NCBI GenBank assembly: GCA_019915135.1
Contig: JAHLMK010000019.1
Span: 992,001-1,056,000 of the forward strand
Source: Strobilurus pachycystidiatus
Lineage: Eukaryota; Basidiomycota; Agaricomycetes; Agaricales; Physalacriaceae
Length of the DNA stretch: 64,000 bases
Direction: 5' to 3'
Shown here piece by piece: positions 21,385-31,639 of this stretch; positions within the stretch are counted from its first letter, which is position 1, and the number at the start of each line of letters is the position of its first letter. The notes under the pieces are model-generated. The model saw nothing but the letters and a program-made list of their open reading frames with translations, had not been told where the DNA came from and did no database searches. The position numbers were made by a program, and so were the translations under genes.

Positions 21385-24300
21385 TCAACCATCACGCAAT
21401 ATCTCTCTCGCGATACCTCCTGCCAGCATCACTCCTGCGTCTTCTTCGCTCAGCGATGCCATCAAACGTGATCTTTACAAAAATAAGCACTGTGCTCCCA
21501 GGCATGTGAAAGACACTCACTCCAGTCTCGAAATGTAATTTCCGTCCATCTCAATATCGAGCTTTGGACCGACATATCTTCACGGCAACATATCAATACA
21601 CAGCGGAACCGAACAGTAAGATACGTTACATACAGGTGATTCCGAATGGCAAACTGCAGAAAGCTTCTCCAATATGGATCCACTTTCAGAACGTCTCCGT
21701 TGCCGATGACCACGAGAAGCTCTTTCGCTCGTGTGATGCCCACATTCATCCTAAATGTTACCATAAGTAATAGGTGATTGTCATAACAGATTAGTGTCTC
21801 TGACCGTTTCCGTTCATGTATCAAGCCTTGTCCGTTCGCGTCATCGTCTACTAAAAACCTCTTACTGGACCTCACACACGAAAGGATAACCACGCGCATC
21901 TCGCGTCCTTGGTAGTCCTGCATAGTATTGAGTTTGAGGAAAGATGATGATTCGGTTGATAAGCTACCTCGACAGTTCCAACATCGACCTTGGCCAAGCC
22001 ATGCCAGCGAAGACGTTCACGCAATTTCCAGACCTGTTCCCTCCATGGCGCCATTACTCCAATCTCCTCCATCTGTAAGGGAGGTACAGAGGCTTGACTC
22101 TCCTTTAACAGATTCCTGATCGTATTCACGACGCTCTCAATCTCGCCCTCGTTGAACCAAGTCGATCTCTACACGCTTGAAATGAGCAAAGTTGACAGGT
22201 AGGACCGAGAAACCACGCACTTCATCTACACACTCCTCCTTCCACTCGCCACCTATGAACTTGAGCGGCACGCGCTGGTTCGGCAGACCAGACCACGAAA
22301 TTGTCCCGTTAGCAATGGCACAGGGTTCCAGCGTATCCTCATAGAATATCGCTGACGGCGGCATAAGTATCGCCGGATGACTTCGATAATTCTATAAACA
22401 TTTATGAACGGAGAAGACTAGAACTTCTGGACAATTACACGAACCTTGACAAGGTTCACGAAAGGCCGAATAGCACCCATCCCCAGCGCAGGGTCCTTGA
22501 CATATCGGTCGTAAATAGGGAGATTCAGTAGTCGTTCAAGAAGCGAGATGTCCATCTCGTGGTCGCGAGCCTTCGGCGATTTAATAATGGGACCAACTGT
22601 ATAATTATAAAATCGTCAAGACGTCAGTCAATAATACCACAGGAGCCGAGGACTTACGTTGATTCGGATCGCCACAGAGCACAAGCTGCGGCGACTCGCC
22701 CATAACAGCCACCTCATTCGTCCCGGGAGGTGGTGCGTATGGCAAGCACACTGTGATAGGTATGAGCAATTCGGGCTCGGAACCCTGAGCTGCCTCGTCG
22801 ATGAGTAGATGTGTCCAATGAGGCTCGATCCGGCGAGGAGAAGTAGGGTGGAGCATGTTCATAATCCCATCCTCCAATTTACCCATCGAGGTGTTCGTAC
22901 AGAATGCCCGCGATAATATCGCCGCATCCAGACACGACGTTACGACCACTTTGTAGGACATCAACACCTGCCAAGGCGGGAGGGCGAAGTGGTTGTTCTC
23001 AACATCTAGTGAGCGCTTCATCAGGTCCAAGGCGGAGAATACTGAAGTTACTATCCATACGCACAGCAGTATTGCAACAGCTCTTCGTTGACTTCGGCGA
23101 ATGTCCTCCGTTCGTCATTGAGTCTGAAAAGTTGCGGTGGCTTCAAAACTTTTGCGAGTCGCCGCGCTAGTGTATCAGTCGCCGAGTTCGAGGGTGCGCA
23201 CACAAGGACATGTGCATGAGGCTGTACACGTATGATCTGGTGCACCATTTCAACAACCGTCCTGAATAGAGACGTTAGTACAGGTGCGGACATCCCAATG
23301 GTGCTTGCCTTGTCTTCCCCGTTCCCGGAGGGCCACGAATCATGAAGGGGACCAGAGAGCGATACAAGGAAGCGAAGCATACAGCTGCCTTCGGGACAAG
23401 GTGAGTATGACGGAGAATCTAGATGTAAACGAGGAACCACCTTCTGCTCCTCATTCAACCCCGAATCCACCCATTCCTCTTTTATAGTATTGTTGATGAT
23501 AGTGGGTGGCGAATCGTCAATATGCTCCGGCTCAGGGAAAAGCCACCGTTGCGCCGTCACGTTGTGGTGTTTCAGGACTCGTATACTCAATGCTCTGAGG
23601 GCGCTGTTCATCATCAATGATGGGCCCGCGTTAGCTAAAAACGAAAAGTTGAAATGGAGAGGTATGTTGTCTTCAGGCAAGAATGAAGGAAGTCCGCGGT
23701 CTAAAGGTCGTCCAAGAATTGGGTATACGTGCATCTGGATGTGAACTTTCAGCGTGGGAGAATTAAAATCTTGGGAAGGTGATGAGAAGGATACCGGAGT
23801 AGGACATAGAGACGTACGAATGACTCCTTCTCGCTTGCTCAGTGCAACTATACGTCCCTCGAACGCGTTTCCGGTCCCTCTTTGCTCGGAAACGTGCACT
23901 TCCCGCATATGCAAGACATCGCCAACTTCTAGATGAGGATGGTTCTCACGTATTCCAGGAACAAATACGGAGAAGTGTGCTAAGTTCCAATCGACAACAT
24001 TAACGTTCATCTTCCAAAGAACCACGTCTAATTTGTCGGAGGCTATCTGGTCGAGTTCCCATGACAGTAGCGTGTTCCAGTGTTCGAGGTATTCGCCTGG
24101 ACAAAGTACCGTTTGTTGCAGGGATTCGGGCGGGGGGATTGTGAGAAGAGTAGGGTAATATAAGTCTTGGAGACAATCGATGAGTGGCTGAGGGAATAGT
24201 TCCCGACAGTATGAAGGAGAAGGAAAGAGAGGAAGGGGAGGAAGAGGCTCGAAATAGTGATGATGTTTTTGTATGTCTTTTAGATACTGTTGCACAAATA

Positions 24301-24869
24301 TTGGAGCCTAGCGATGCCGATGAGCACTGGGAAGTAAGACTGCGATCCATTTACAAACTCACATATTTATCAAGAGATGGGTCTGAAACCTACGGGCGGT
24401 CAATACAATCATTGGAACGGCATTACGAAATGCGACGCACTGGAGAATGTATGATAGGTTTTTGATGGTTTCCGTTTGCGATACTAGGGAATTCCGCCGT
24501 TGAGAGGGCCTCGAGAGCCTCGGCGCGTCGGGCGCGCGCCTTTTGCCGGTTTGTCATGGATGTCGGGCTAGGGACCGGGGCACTCGCAACAGGTGTTGGC
24601 GGTGCATGTACAGCTACTGGTGATGCGTGGGGCACCGCGACCGGCGCCAGAGGCGCGAGCAGATTTCGTGACGAGATTCGGCCGGGGACAGGCGCCAACC
24701 GATTCTGCCAGTAAAGGCACGTTGTGGGGTCGTCTTCTAGCGGTGAGACAGGGGACAGAGGTGGTTGATTCGGTGCGGCTGGATTAACAGCTATCCAGCC
24801 ATTCGGGGGTGGGGGTGCCAAGTAGAGCGGAGGCCGGGGAGGCATGTAGCGTCGGGGATCTTGCATCAT
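21385..24869 (-). CDS. SF1 RNA helicase of the SDE3/MOV10/Hrr1/SAD-3 type (RNA silencing)
   Basis: About 950 residues in 13 exons, starting at 24869 in an ACCATG context. Residues 1-140 are Pro/Ala-rich and disordered. The helicase core starts near 435 with Leu-Asn-Glu-Glu-Gln-Lys (Q motif) and Gly-Pro-Pro-Gly-Thr-Gly-Lys-Thr (Walker A, about 460-467). It continues with Cys-Ala-Pro-Ser-Asn-Ser-Ala (Ia), Leu-Ile-Asp-Glu-Ala-Ala-Gln (II), Cys-Gly-Asp-Pro-Asn-Gln-Leu-Gly-Pro (III), Asn-Tyr-Arg-Ser-His-Pro (IV), Val-Gly-Thr-Val-Glu-x-Tyr-Gln-Gly (V) and Val-Gly-Ile-Thr-Arg-Ala-Lys (VI). Motif II ends Glu-Ala-Ala, consistent with the Upf1-like DEAA-type group. The intron directly after Walker A (23262-23308) has a GC donor. 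The stop at 21385 depends on a last small exon after an intron at the Arg-Leu-Glu position. Homologues Hrr1 (fission yeast) and SAD-3 (Neurospora) partner with RdRPs. Confidence 0.9.
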
Positions 24870-25505
24870 GGTAGACAAGAAGAGTGAAAGGTAGTGAATT
24901 TGTACAGTGTGTGATGGCAAGAAGGAAAGCAATGTAGAGACACGTGATGAAGCATTGTGGACACAAGACACTTACACAGCCTCGGTACCGTGAACTGGTT
25001 TCGTCCGTTCATTTCTCATTTGGTCGCAAAAGGTCGTCTGCCACAGGCTCTATAGCCTTTAAGTCGCGCTTGGCGCTGGGCGGCATGTGATTTTGATTCC
25101 TCAACTGTGGAACGCGTGTGATTATAGTTGAGAGTATCTTGTTCTCAACACCCTTGAATTTGCTTACCCTCAACTTACGCCACTCGACCCGAGCGAGCAA
25201 CAGTCCAACCGCGTTTGTACTTAGCCGTTTCTGGTGCATCCTTCTCCGTCAGCTCCTCCGTCCCCATCCGCTCCGATAAGATAAATCCGATTGATAGGAA
25301 CATCAGGGGCTGCATATCCGGACGGCATCCGGACCAAAGATTTCCATGTGGTTGGCTTTTTTCCATCTGTTGGTGGCACGGGCTTGCAGCGTTCGCTAAG
25401 CTTTCTGTTGATAGCTAAGTCTATCTCCAGTAAGTCGCCCCAACTCAGTCAACGTAAAGGCCCCGCTGACGTCTGCTTTTAAAGAGCGGCCAAAGGGAGC
25501 CCATC
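24870..25505. other. Divergent promoter region, helicase (-) / permease (+)
   Basis: About 636 bp between two divergent ATGs. Short frames occur, but nothing was recognised. It could hold shared regulatory elements. Confidence 0.45.
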
Positions 25506-28055
25506 ATGCCTTCAAACCGCATCTCGCACGATACCATGGCCAGCGCAGAGACTATTGTAAACGAGGACGACAAGGAGCTTGTCGCCCTCGGTTATGTCCC
25601 CTCGTTCAAGCGGGAGTTCTCCAACTTGGCCACCGTATGTCCTCACTCCCCCGTCGAACGCAATGCAAACTAACAGACGAACAGATCAGCTTCGCATTCA
25701 GCATCATGGTACATTGTCAAAGATTTTAGGGAGACTTTTATCGACGTTCTTTTCAAGGGTTTATGTTCCAGTATATCGACGACGTTCAATACACCCTTGC
25801 TCACTGGCGGGCCTGCCTCTGTCGTCTGGTGTTGGATCCTTGGAGCATGCATGTGCTTCACCTTGGGAGCAAGCATTGCGGAGATAGTCAGCGCCTTCCC
25901 TACTTGCGGCGGATTGTGAGTCGCTGTAACCCACCGACGTTAGTATTCCGCTTACCCGACCACAGGTACACTGCTTCCGCCCAATTGACCCCCAAATCAC
26001 AGCGGGCAAGGGTACTGTCCTATCTCTCACAAGATCAAATTCTACGGCTTATGATTGGTTGCAGGTCGGATGGCTGGTCGGATGGCTTAACATTCTGGGT
26101 CAGGTCGCTGGTATCTCATCCACGGAATTCGGTCTATCCAACATGATTTGGGCCGCCGTCGTTATTGGCAAGGTACGCCCACTACGCGTTTATCTTGCTT
26201 TGCCGTGTTTGATAACGCCCATAGGATGGAGACTATACAATTACACAAGTGCGCGTCAACATCTTGCGTAACTTTCGATGTTATCTCACGTCTTCTTTCC
26301 TCAGGGAAAAATTGTTGGATTGTTTGCAGGTCTGCTGGTCGTGCATGGTCTTCTGGTGCGGATCATCCAAGACAACACTCAATCATCGCTGATTTTTCGT
26401 CGCAGAACATGCTGGCAACGCGTTATCTGGCACGTTTCACCAAATCCTTCGTGTTTTTCAACCTTGGCGCGACCTTCAGTATGTTTCGAACTTCTTGCCG
26501 AGAGGGTCATTGCGTCGCTAATCACATGCTCCATAGTCATTATCATCGTGCTATTGGCAACGACTGGCCGCGAGAACATGCACCCTGCAGGATACGTCTT
26601 CGGCTCACAAGGAATCGTCAACCAAACCGGTGGATGGAACACCGGCCTCGCCTTCCTCTTCGGTTTGCTCAGTGTTCAATGGACTGTACGTTCTTGCCTC
26701 TCTATAGTCTAGTATGTTCGCTTATCTCCGCTTCTTAGATGACGGTAGGTTTCCGCCTCGCACTCGCAGGAGCCTAGATGCTGATGCGCTTGTCAGGACT
26801 ATGATGCGACCGCACATATCGCGTAAGTACTGGTCTTATCCTCCCCCCGAATTGTCGGACGGAACTGATGGAAACTGAATAGTGAGGAAGTACGACGTGC
26901 AGCCTACGCGGGTATGTGTCTCATGATAGTCATCTTACGCTCAAATTTATCTCACTGGCCTTTCCATACAGCACCATCCGCTATCTTTATCGCAGGTTCG
27001 TGCAGACTCTTTTGGCTCGTAGCGCACGATACTTACGCGACTTATCAGTGATTGGAACCGGTCTGATTGGCTGGCTTTTCAACATTGTACTAGTTCTCTG
27101 TTCCGGACCTCTGTGAGTGATTTCACGCGCACACAACTGTGCATGAAAATTGATGAGATCACAGAGAGAACCTTCCTGGCCCGTCCGGAAGTGCCGTTCT
27201 AGAAGTTCGTACCACAGCATCCATCCCATGACAGGATCAATACTGACTTGACGTCTGCAAATAGATCATGTACCTCCGCATGGGCAAAACCGGAGCTCTC
27301 ATCCTCTGGGTAACGAAGTCCAGTCTCTATAAGTTTTTCACCAAATCTCACGATGCTCCCAGTTCTTTGTCTGCTTGACCGCCTTCTTCGTCGTACAAAC
27401 CGCTCTCCAAGCATGCTCCAGGACTCTGTACGCGTTCAGCCGTGACCATGGTCTCCCCGATCGCGGCTACTTTGGCCACAACTCGAAATGGACGCAAACG
27501 CCCCTGCGCGCAATCGCTCTCACCACCGCCGTGTCCTTCCTACCGGGTCTCCTCGACCTGGCCAGCCCCATCGCTGCCAATGCCATGTTCTCGCTCTGTG
27601 CTATGGCTCTGGACTTGTCCTATATCATCCCGATCTTCCTACGCCGCATATACCAGAACCACCCCGAGGTCATGTTCAAGCCCGGTCCGTTCTACATGGG
27701 TGATGGTCTCCTTGGCGCCGTCGTCAACTGGACGTGTATATGCTGGACGCTGTTCGTCGTCGTGATCTTCTCATTCCCTACTGTTCTGCCGGTCACCAAA
27801 GAGAACATGAACTACGCCTCTGTGATTACCGTTGGCGTTATGGTTCTGGCATTGTATGTGCAGCGTCCCCTCTCTGCTTTTGCTTACTGATTGTATTGCT
27901 TTGCTAGTGCGTGGTACATCATCGACGGACACAGGCATTATCACGGGCCTCAGGCCAACTTACCGCCTCCAGCGTACAATGATGGTGTTCCTGAGGTGAA
28001 TGGAAGCGAGAGCAGCAAAAATAAGCTCGAGAAGGAGGACGGAGAAAGCGTTTAA
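25506..28055 (+). CDS. Amino-acid/GABA/choline-type permease (APC superfamily, ACT group)
   Basis: A polytopic plasma- or vacuolar-membrane transporter of the Uga4/Hnm1 kind, with about 12 hydrophobic segments. It starts with a hydrophilic N-terminus ending Ala-Leu-Gly-Tyr-x-x-x-Phe-Lys-Arg-Glu-Phe, then the family hallmarks Phe-Ser-Ile-Met-Gly, Gly-Gly-Pro-Ala-Ser-Val-Val-Trp-Cys-Trp and Glu-Ile-Val-Ser-Ala-Phe-Pro-Thr-Cys-Gly-Gly-Leu-Tyr, the central Trp-Thr-Met-Thr-x-Tyr-Asp-Ala, and Phe-Ser-Arg-Asp-(His)-Gly-Leu-Pro. The gene is split into many exons by introns of about 50 bp. Small exons cluster between 26680 and 27050, including a 6-nt exon at 26739-26744 that supplies Met-Thr of Trp-Thr-Met-Thr. 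The acidic/lysine-rich tail ends at 28055. The substrate cannot be assigned; GABA, choline and other amines are all possible. Confidence 0.9.
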
Positions 28056-28588
28056 GCGCCTATAGACTGCTTTTACAGACTTATACGGTTATACCACACC
28101 TTACGATACAGCAGCGCTTACTTACGATTTACGAGTCCTAGACTTAACAGTATCGGGATGGGTTGGAATCTTCATCTATATTTGAGTTCATGCATAGCTG
28201 CAGATGATGAACCTTAACCGACGGTATTTCCCTTTTTGAATTGTAGCGGCCAAGCGGGTCAAAACGAATGGGTCGATGGGCGTGGGAGAGTTACCTCTTT
28301 CAGTTTGCTTCCTCTCCTCATCCCTGCCTCATCCTCAACTTTCCCTCCTCACGAATGACGATAAGACCGCAACAAATAATGCTACGGAACCGCTATTTCA
28401 AGGGTTTCTTAGGGTTTCTTGCACATGCAATGTGACGGAAGTTACTGTCTAGATTCGTGGCATGTATTTCCCTTCCTTTGAGGTTGGGAATGTATTCTAT
28501 ACTGACAGTCAATCAAGCTAGACGTCGTTGCGCTCGCTACCCTTTCATATACGTCAAGCTGTAGCGAACAAGACTTGCGAGCGGAGTA

Positions 28589-29250
28589 ACCGGGTAAGTT
28601 CTTTCACTTCGACTTCTATCCCACCTCTTGATGTGAATGTCCACAGAACGGTGATTCCAGGCTGCTATGTCCGCGTACTAGGAGGCGCTGGGAATATTCT
28701 ACGGTGAACTTGTCGCGAGAGAACACCTCCGGCCGTTGCGAAACATTCGACTGCGAAGGGAACGGAGCAGGAGCAGGTATACAATTGCGCATCATTCTCC
28801 GAGGTGTCGCGGCTGAGGGCGCGAATTTTTGCTCTCAGCCTTCAATGCTCTATATTTCCTTCCTTCCTGTCACTTCCAACCTCGTCTTCGACATCAGTCT
28901 TCAAGAGGACCGCTAGACCTGAGGTTGCGGAGCGGCCTACGATTGGCCTGTGTCGGGAGATGTCGTCTGTGTCGCCTTGCTTTGAGAGTCGCAGAGGAGA
29001 TATCAACCACCTCTGAACAACGGATTAATCTCCGGGTACGTATCTTTCACCTCGAATTCTATCTCACCTCTGATGTGAATGTCCATAGAACGGTGATTCA
29101 AGCAGCTATGTCCGCCAGGATCATATTACAGGCGCTTGCTGGGAGTGATTTAGGGTGAGATTCGTCGCGGTATCGGGACACCAGACGTCGTGAGACCAGC
29201 TGAAAGCTTTGCTGACAGCAGGTAAATAATTGCGCATCACAAGTTGGCGA
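28589..29250 (+). repeat. Imperfect direct duplication, 442-bp period
   Basis: Block 1 starts near 28589 (GGGTAAGTTCTTTCACTTCGA) and block 2 near 29033 (GGGTACGTATCTTTCACCTCGA). Both continue with TTCTATC(C/T)CACCTC, GATGTGAATGTCCA(C/T)AGAACGGTGATTC and GCTATGTCCGC, and later share GCAGGTA followed by ATTGCGCATCA. GATGTGAATGTCCA is at 28630 and 29072. The blocks are diverged by substitutions and small indels, so the duplication is not recent. Confidence 0.65.
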
Positions 29251-29963
29251 CACGATGGTCTGACTGTTCGGCTAGGTTATATTTACGTCAGGGCGGAGTG
29301 GTCTCACCGACGTCTGCTCTTCATCAGGTCCCCTCTCTACCGCGCCAAACGAGTATCTTGCCTTTTCGTGAACGTGGCGCTTCCTTTCCCCGTTACTATC
29401 CATTTCGACATACCGCATACCGGCCTCGAGGAGGATGAATCTTCTTGAGATCATACGGCTGGAACCTCTTTCCCTATCCCAAGATGGATATGCAGCGGAC
29501 GTTCGGTCCTCTGACTCTGTTCTACCCCATTCGAAGCATGTCGCGGGCCGTGGTCATCTGTACGGTAGTAATTCACTCTACTAGCGCTAAAAACTTTGGA
29601 GCCAATCTACTTGTCCCAGCAATCGCCATACAAAGAGCTTTACTTGTAGCCCTACTCTGGCTCCGCATCATTTTCCCTTGCCCCGCTCACCCTTGGACAC
29701 GCTTCATTTGCACCACAACTCAAATGCCGGCATATGCAAAGACTCTTTGTGCGAATACACCAGGGTCATACGATCAAAAACGTTTTCTCTGCCATCGATG
29801 AGTCAAAGAGCTGGTCAATGGGGATCTGCCGCATGGGGCCAACACGACGTGCTACTAAGAGGTAGTGGCATTGTCTGTGTGTATAAGGAGCGCGACAATG
29901 GCCTTGAACGATGGTCCAAACTCATCACTGCATCCAAATCGTTCTTGAGCCATCGGCAAGCGG

Positions 29964-29970
29964 TATAAAT
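29964..29970 (+). promoter_or_regulatory. TATA box of the HMG-box gene
   Basis: TATAAAT, about 75 bp upstream of the ATG at 30043. Confidence 0.55.
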
Positions 29971-30042
29971 CAGGTCGGTGGTCCTTTTCGTTGTCGGTGC
30001 TGCTCTCGCTCAACCTGACAACTAGCCACTAAACTCGCAAGC

Positions 30043-31086
30043 ATGCCATCCGAACAGAAGATCCCGCGTCCCAGGAACGCCTTCATATTCTTCCGCTCAT
30101 ACTACAACGCCAACCCGCTCGAGTTCCTCGATTCGCCCGATCAGATGCATACGGACCAGAATTCGGTATCGTGCGCTGCCGGGGCTGTCTGGCGATCCTA
30201 TACCCCGGATCAGAAGCAGCCGTTCGTGGATATGGCGGAGGAGGAGAGGGAGCGATATGCTGTGGTCTACCCGAACTATAGCTATGGGAGTGGGGGCGTG
30301 AAGAAGGCCAAGACGAGGAGGGCGAGTGTTAGTAGTGCGGCTAGCAGCAAGAAGGGGAAGAAGCTGACGAAGAGGGAGAGGGAGAGGCGGAGGAGGAAAG
30401 TCAGTATGGCCAGCACCGCGACGTACGAGGACTCGCCCAGTCCCAGTCCCTTTGTTCCGTCTCCATCGCCATCGCCCAGTCCCCACATTCCCTCTCCATC
30501 GCCCTCCTACTCGGCTCCGCCTTCACCATCGCCTTCACCGTCAATGGACACCGACGAGCCTGTGTCGCCGCAATCATCCAATTCTCCGACTCCACCCCCG
30601 TTGACGCCACTCGTTTCTCCCAAGCAGGAGAGTGTCTCCATCGACCTTGACGACCAGTCGTTTGAACCTGGTTTCGGGTCCATTCAGGCGATGTCGGGAA
30701 CCAGCTGCGCTGGCGCAGTACCCGAGACGGACAACGAGTCCCCCTCCGTCTCCGAGACAAACATCTTCGATGGGGCACTCGACATCATGGAGTTTGGTGA
30801 AGAGCCTTACAACGACTGGATCTTGGCGTTGGGGTCGGAGTTTGACACCGTCTATGATCTGGAGGCCGAGCTAGACCAGTTCTCTATGCCCTCTATCAAG
30901 ATGGAGGAGATGGAGGAGTGGGACACGTTCGTCGACCCGGTTTTCCCGTCTTACGGCGCGCACCCATCTTCGCTGTACAACGCTTTCCAGGCTGCTCCGA
31001 AGATCGAGGAGATTCCACAGGGATTGTCGTTCTTCCATGAGCCGTGGCCGATGGTCAAGATCGAGGAGGAGGAGGAGCAATTGTAA
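30043..31086 (+). CDS. HMG-box (MATA-HMG type) transcription factor
   Basis: A single-exon gene of 347 residues. Residues about 7-80 form a MATA-type HMG box: Ile-Pro-Arg-Pro-Arg-Asn-Ala-Phe-Ile-Phe-Phe-Arg, then Gln-Asn-x-Val-Ser-x-x-Ala-Gly-x-x-Trp, and Met-Ala-Glu-Glu-Glu followed by Tyr-Pro-Asn-Tyr-x-Tyr. It is followed by a basic block (about 85-120, Lys-Lys-Ala-Lys-Thr-Arg-Arg and Lys-Arg-Glu-Arg-Glu-Arg-Arg-Arg-Arg) likely to be the nuclear localisation signal. Next is a strikingly regular Ser-Pro repeat (about 130-170) and an acidic C-terminal half with three Psi-Lys-x-Glu-Glu motifs. Such proteins in basidiomycetes bind DNA and control mating, development or stress. There is no homeodomain or pheromone gene beside it, so no evidence that this is a mating-type locus. 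Confidence 0.88.
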   Translation: MPSEQKIPRPRNAFIFFRSYYNANPLEFLDSPDQMHTDQNSVSCAAGAVWRSYTPDQKQPFVDMAEEERERYAVVYPNYSYGSGGVKKAKTRRASVSSAASSKKGKKLTKRERERRRRKVSMASTATYEDSPSPSPFVPSPSPSPSPHIPSPSPSYSAPPSPSPSPSMDTDEPVSPQSSNSPTPPPLTPLVSPKQESVSIDLDDQSFEPGFGSIQAMSGTSCAGAVPETDNESPSVSETNIFDGALDIMEFGEEPYNDWILALGSEFDTVYDLEAELDQFSMPSIKMEEMEEWDTFVDPVFPSYGAHPSSLYNAFQAAPKIEEIPQGLSFFHEPWPMVKIEEEEEQL

Positions 31087-31639
31087 TTGGCCATGTGTGG
31101 GAAGTTGTCTGCGACAACGAAGTAACGAATGTATGATTGGGGTTCCAGGCATCATGTACACATACAAACACGCACCCATAAGTAGAATCTTCTTGTTTTC
31201 TGATCGCTATCACCAGTTTTGAGTCTGTACCTCCGCAATGGATCTATGTTACAATATTTGTCGTCCGCGCAATGCCCTTTTCAAAAGCTTTTGAGGTCCA
31301 TTAAGTAGTCTTACTTGGTAGGTTCTCGATCATCAAGGCACCGCCAGCACGCGCCCTTGTCTCTTGACCAGTGACCACCAGGACGAGATTGTCCGCGTTT
31401 CCGGTGGCAAGCAAATCAGCTCACGTTGTAGCATTCGCGACACGTTTCAAAATTTGAAAAGCTATCAACGGTGCGTTTCTACGAACTGGTCAGATTCGGA
31501 GCCTCGCTCACAAGTCGCGATGCTATACAGCTTCGACCGCTCACGTCGTCCTGAGACCCTGCGAATCGTTTCTTATATCTCCTTGGTAAGTACGTTGCAT
31601 GGACAGACAACCTGCGGTGATTGACAGCCTGACAGGTAG
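31087..31639. other. Intergenic HMG-box / F-box gene
   Basis: 3' flank and promoter sequence. No feature recognised. Confidence 0.4.

Larger units (their letters stand above)
28056..30042. other. Long intergenic region
   Basis: About 2 kb without a convincing gene. It contains the 442-bp-period duplication described separately and the HMG-box gene promoter. Frames of 60-118 codons (for example 29445-29801) lack protein character. Confidence 0.5.

Noticed and set aside
22904..23170. Plus-strand frames within the helicase gene (22904-23936)
   Set aside because: The minus-strand reading carries all conserved helicase motifs. The plus-strand frames are shadows.
30043..31086. Mating-type locus interpretation of the HMG-box gene
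   Set aside because: No homeodomain pair, pheromone precursor, pheromone receptor or other typical flanking genes are visible in the window.
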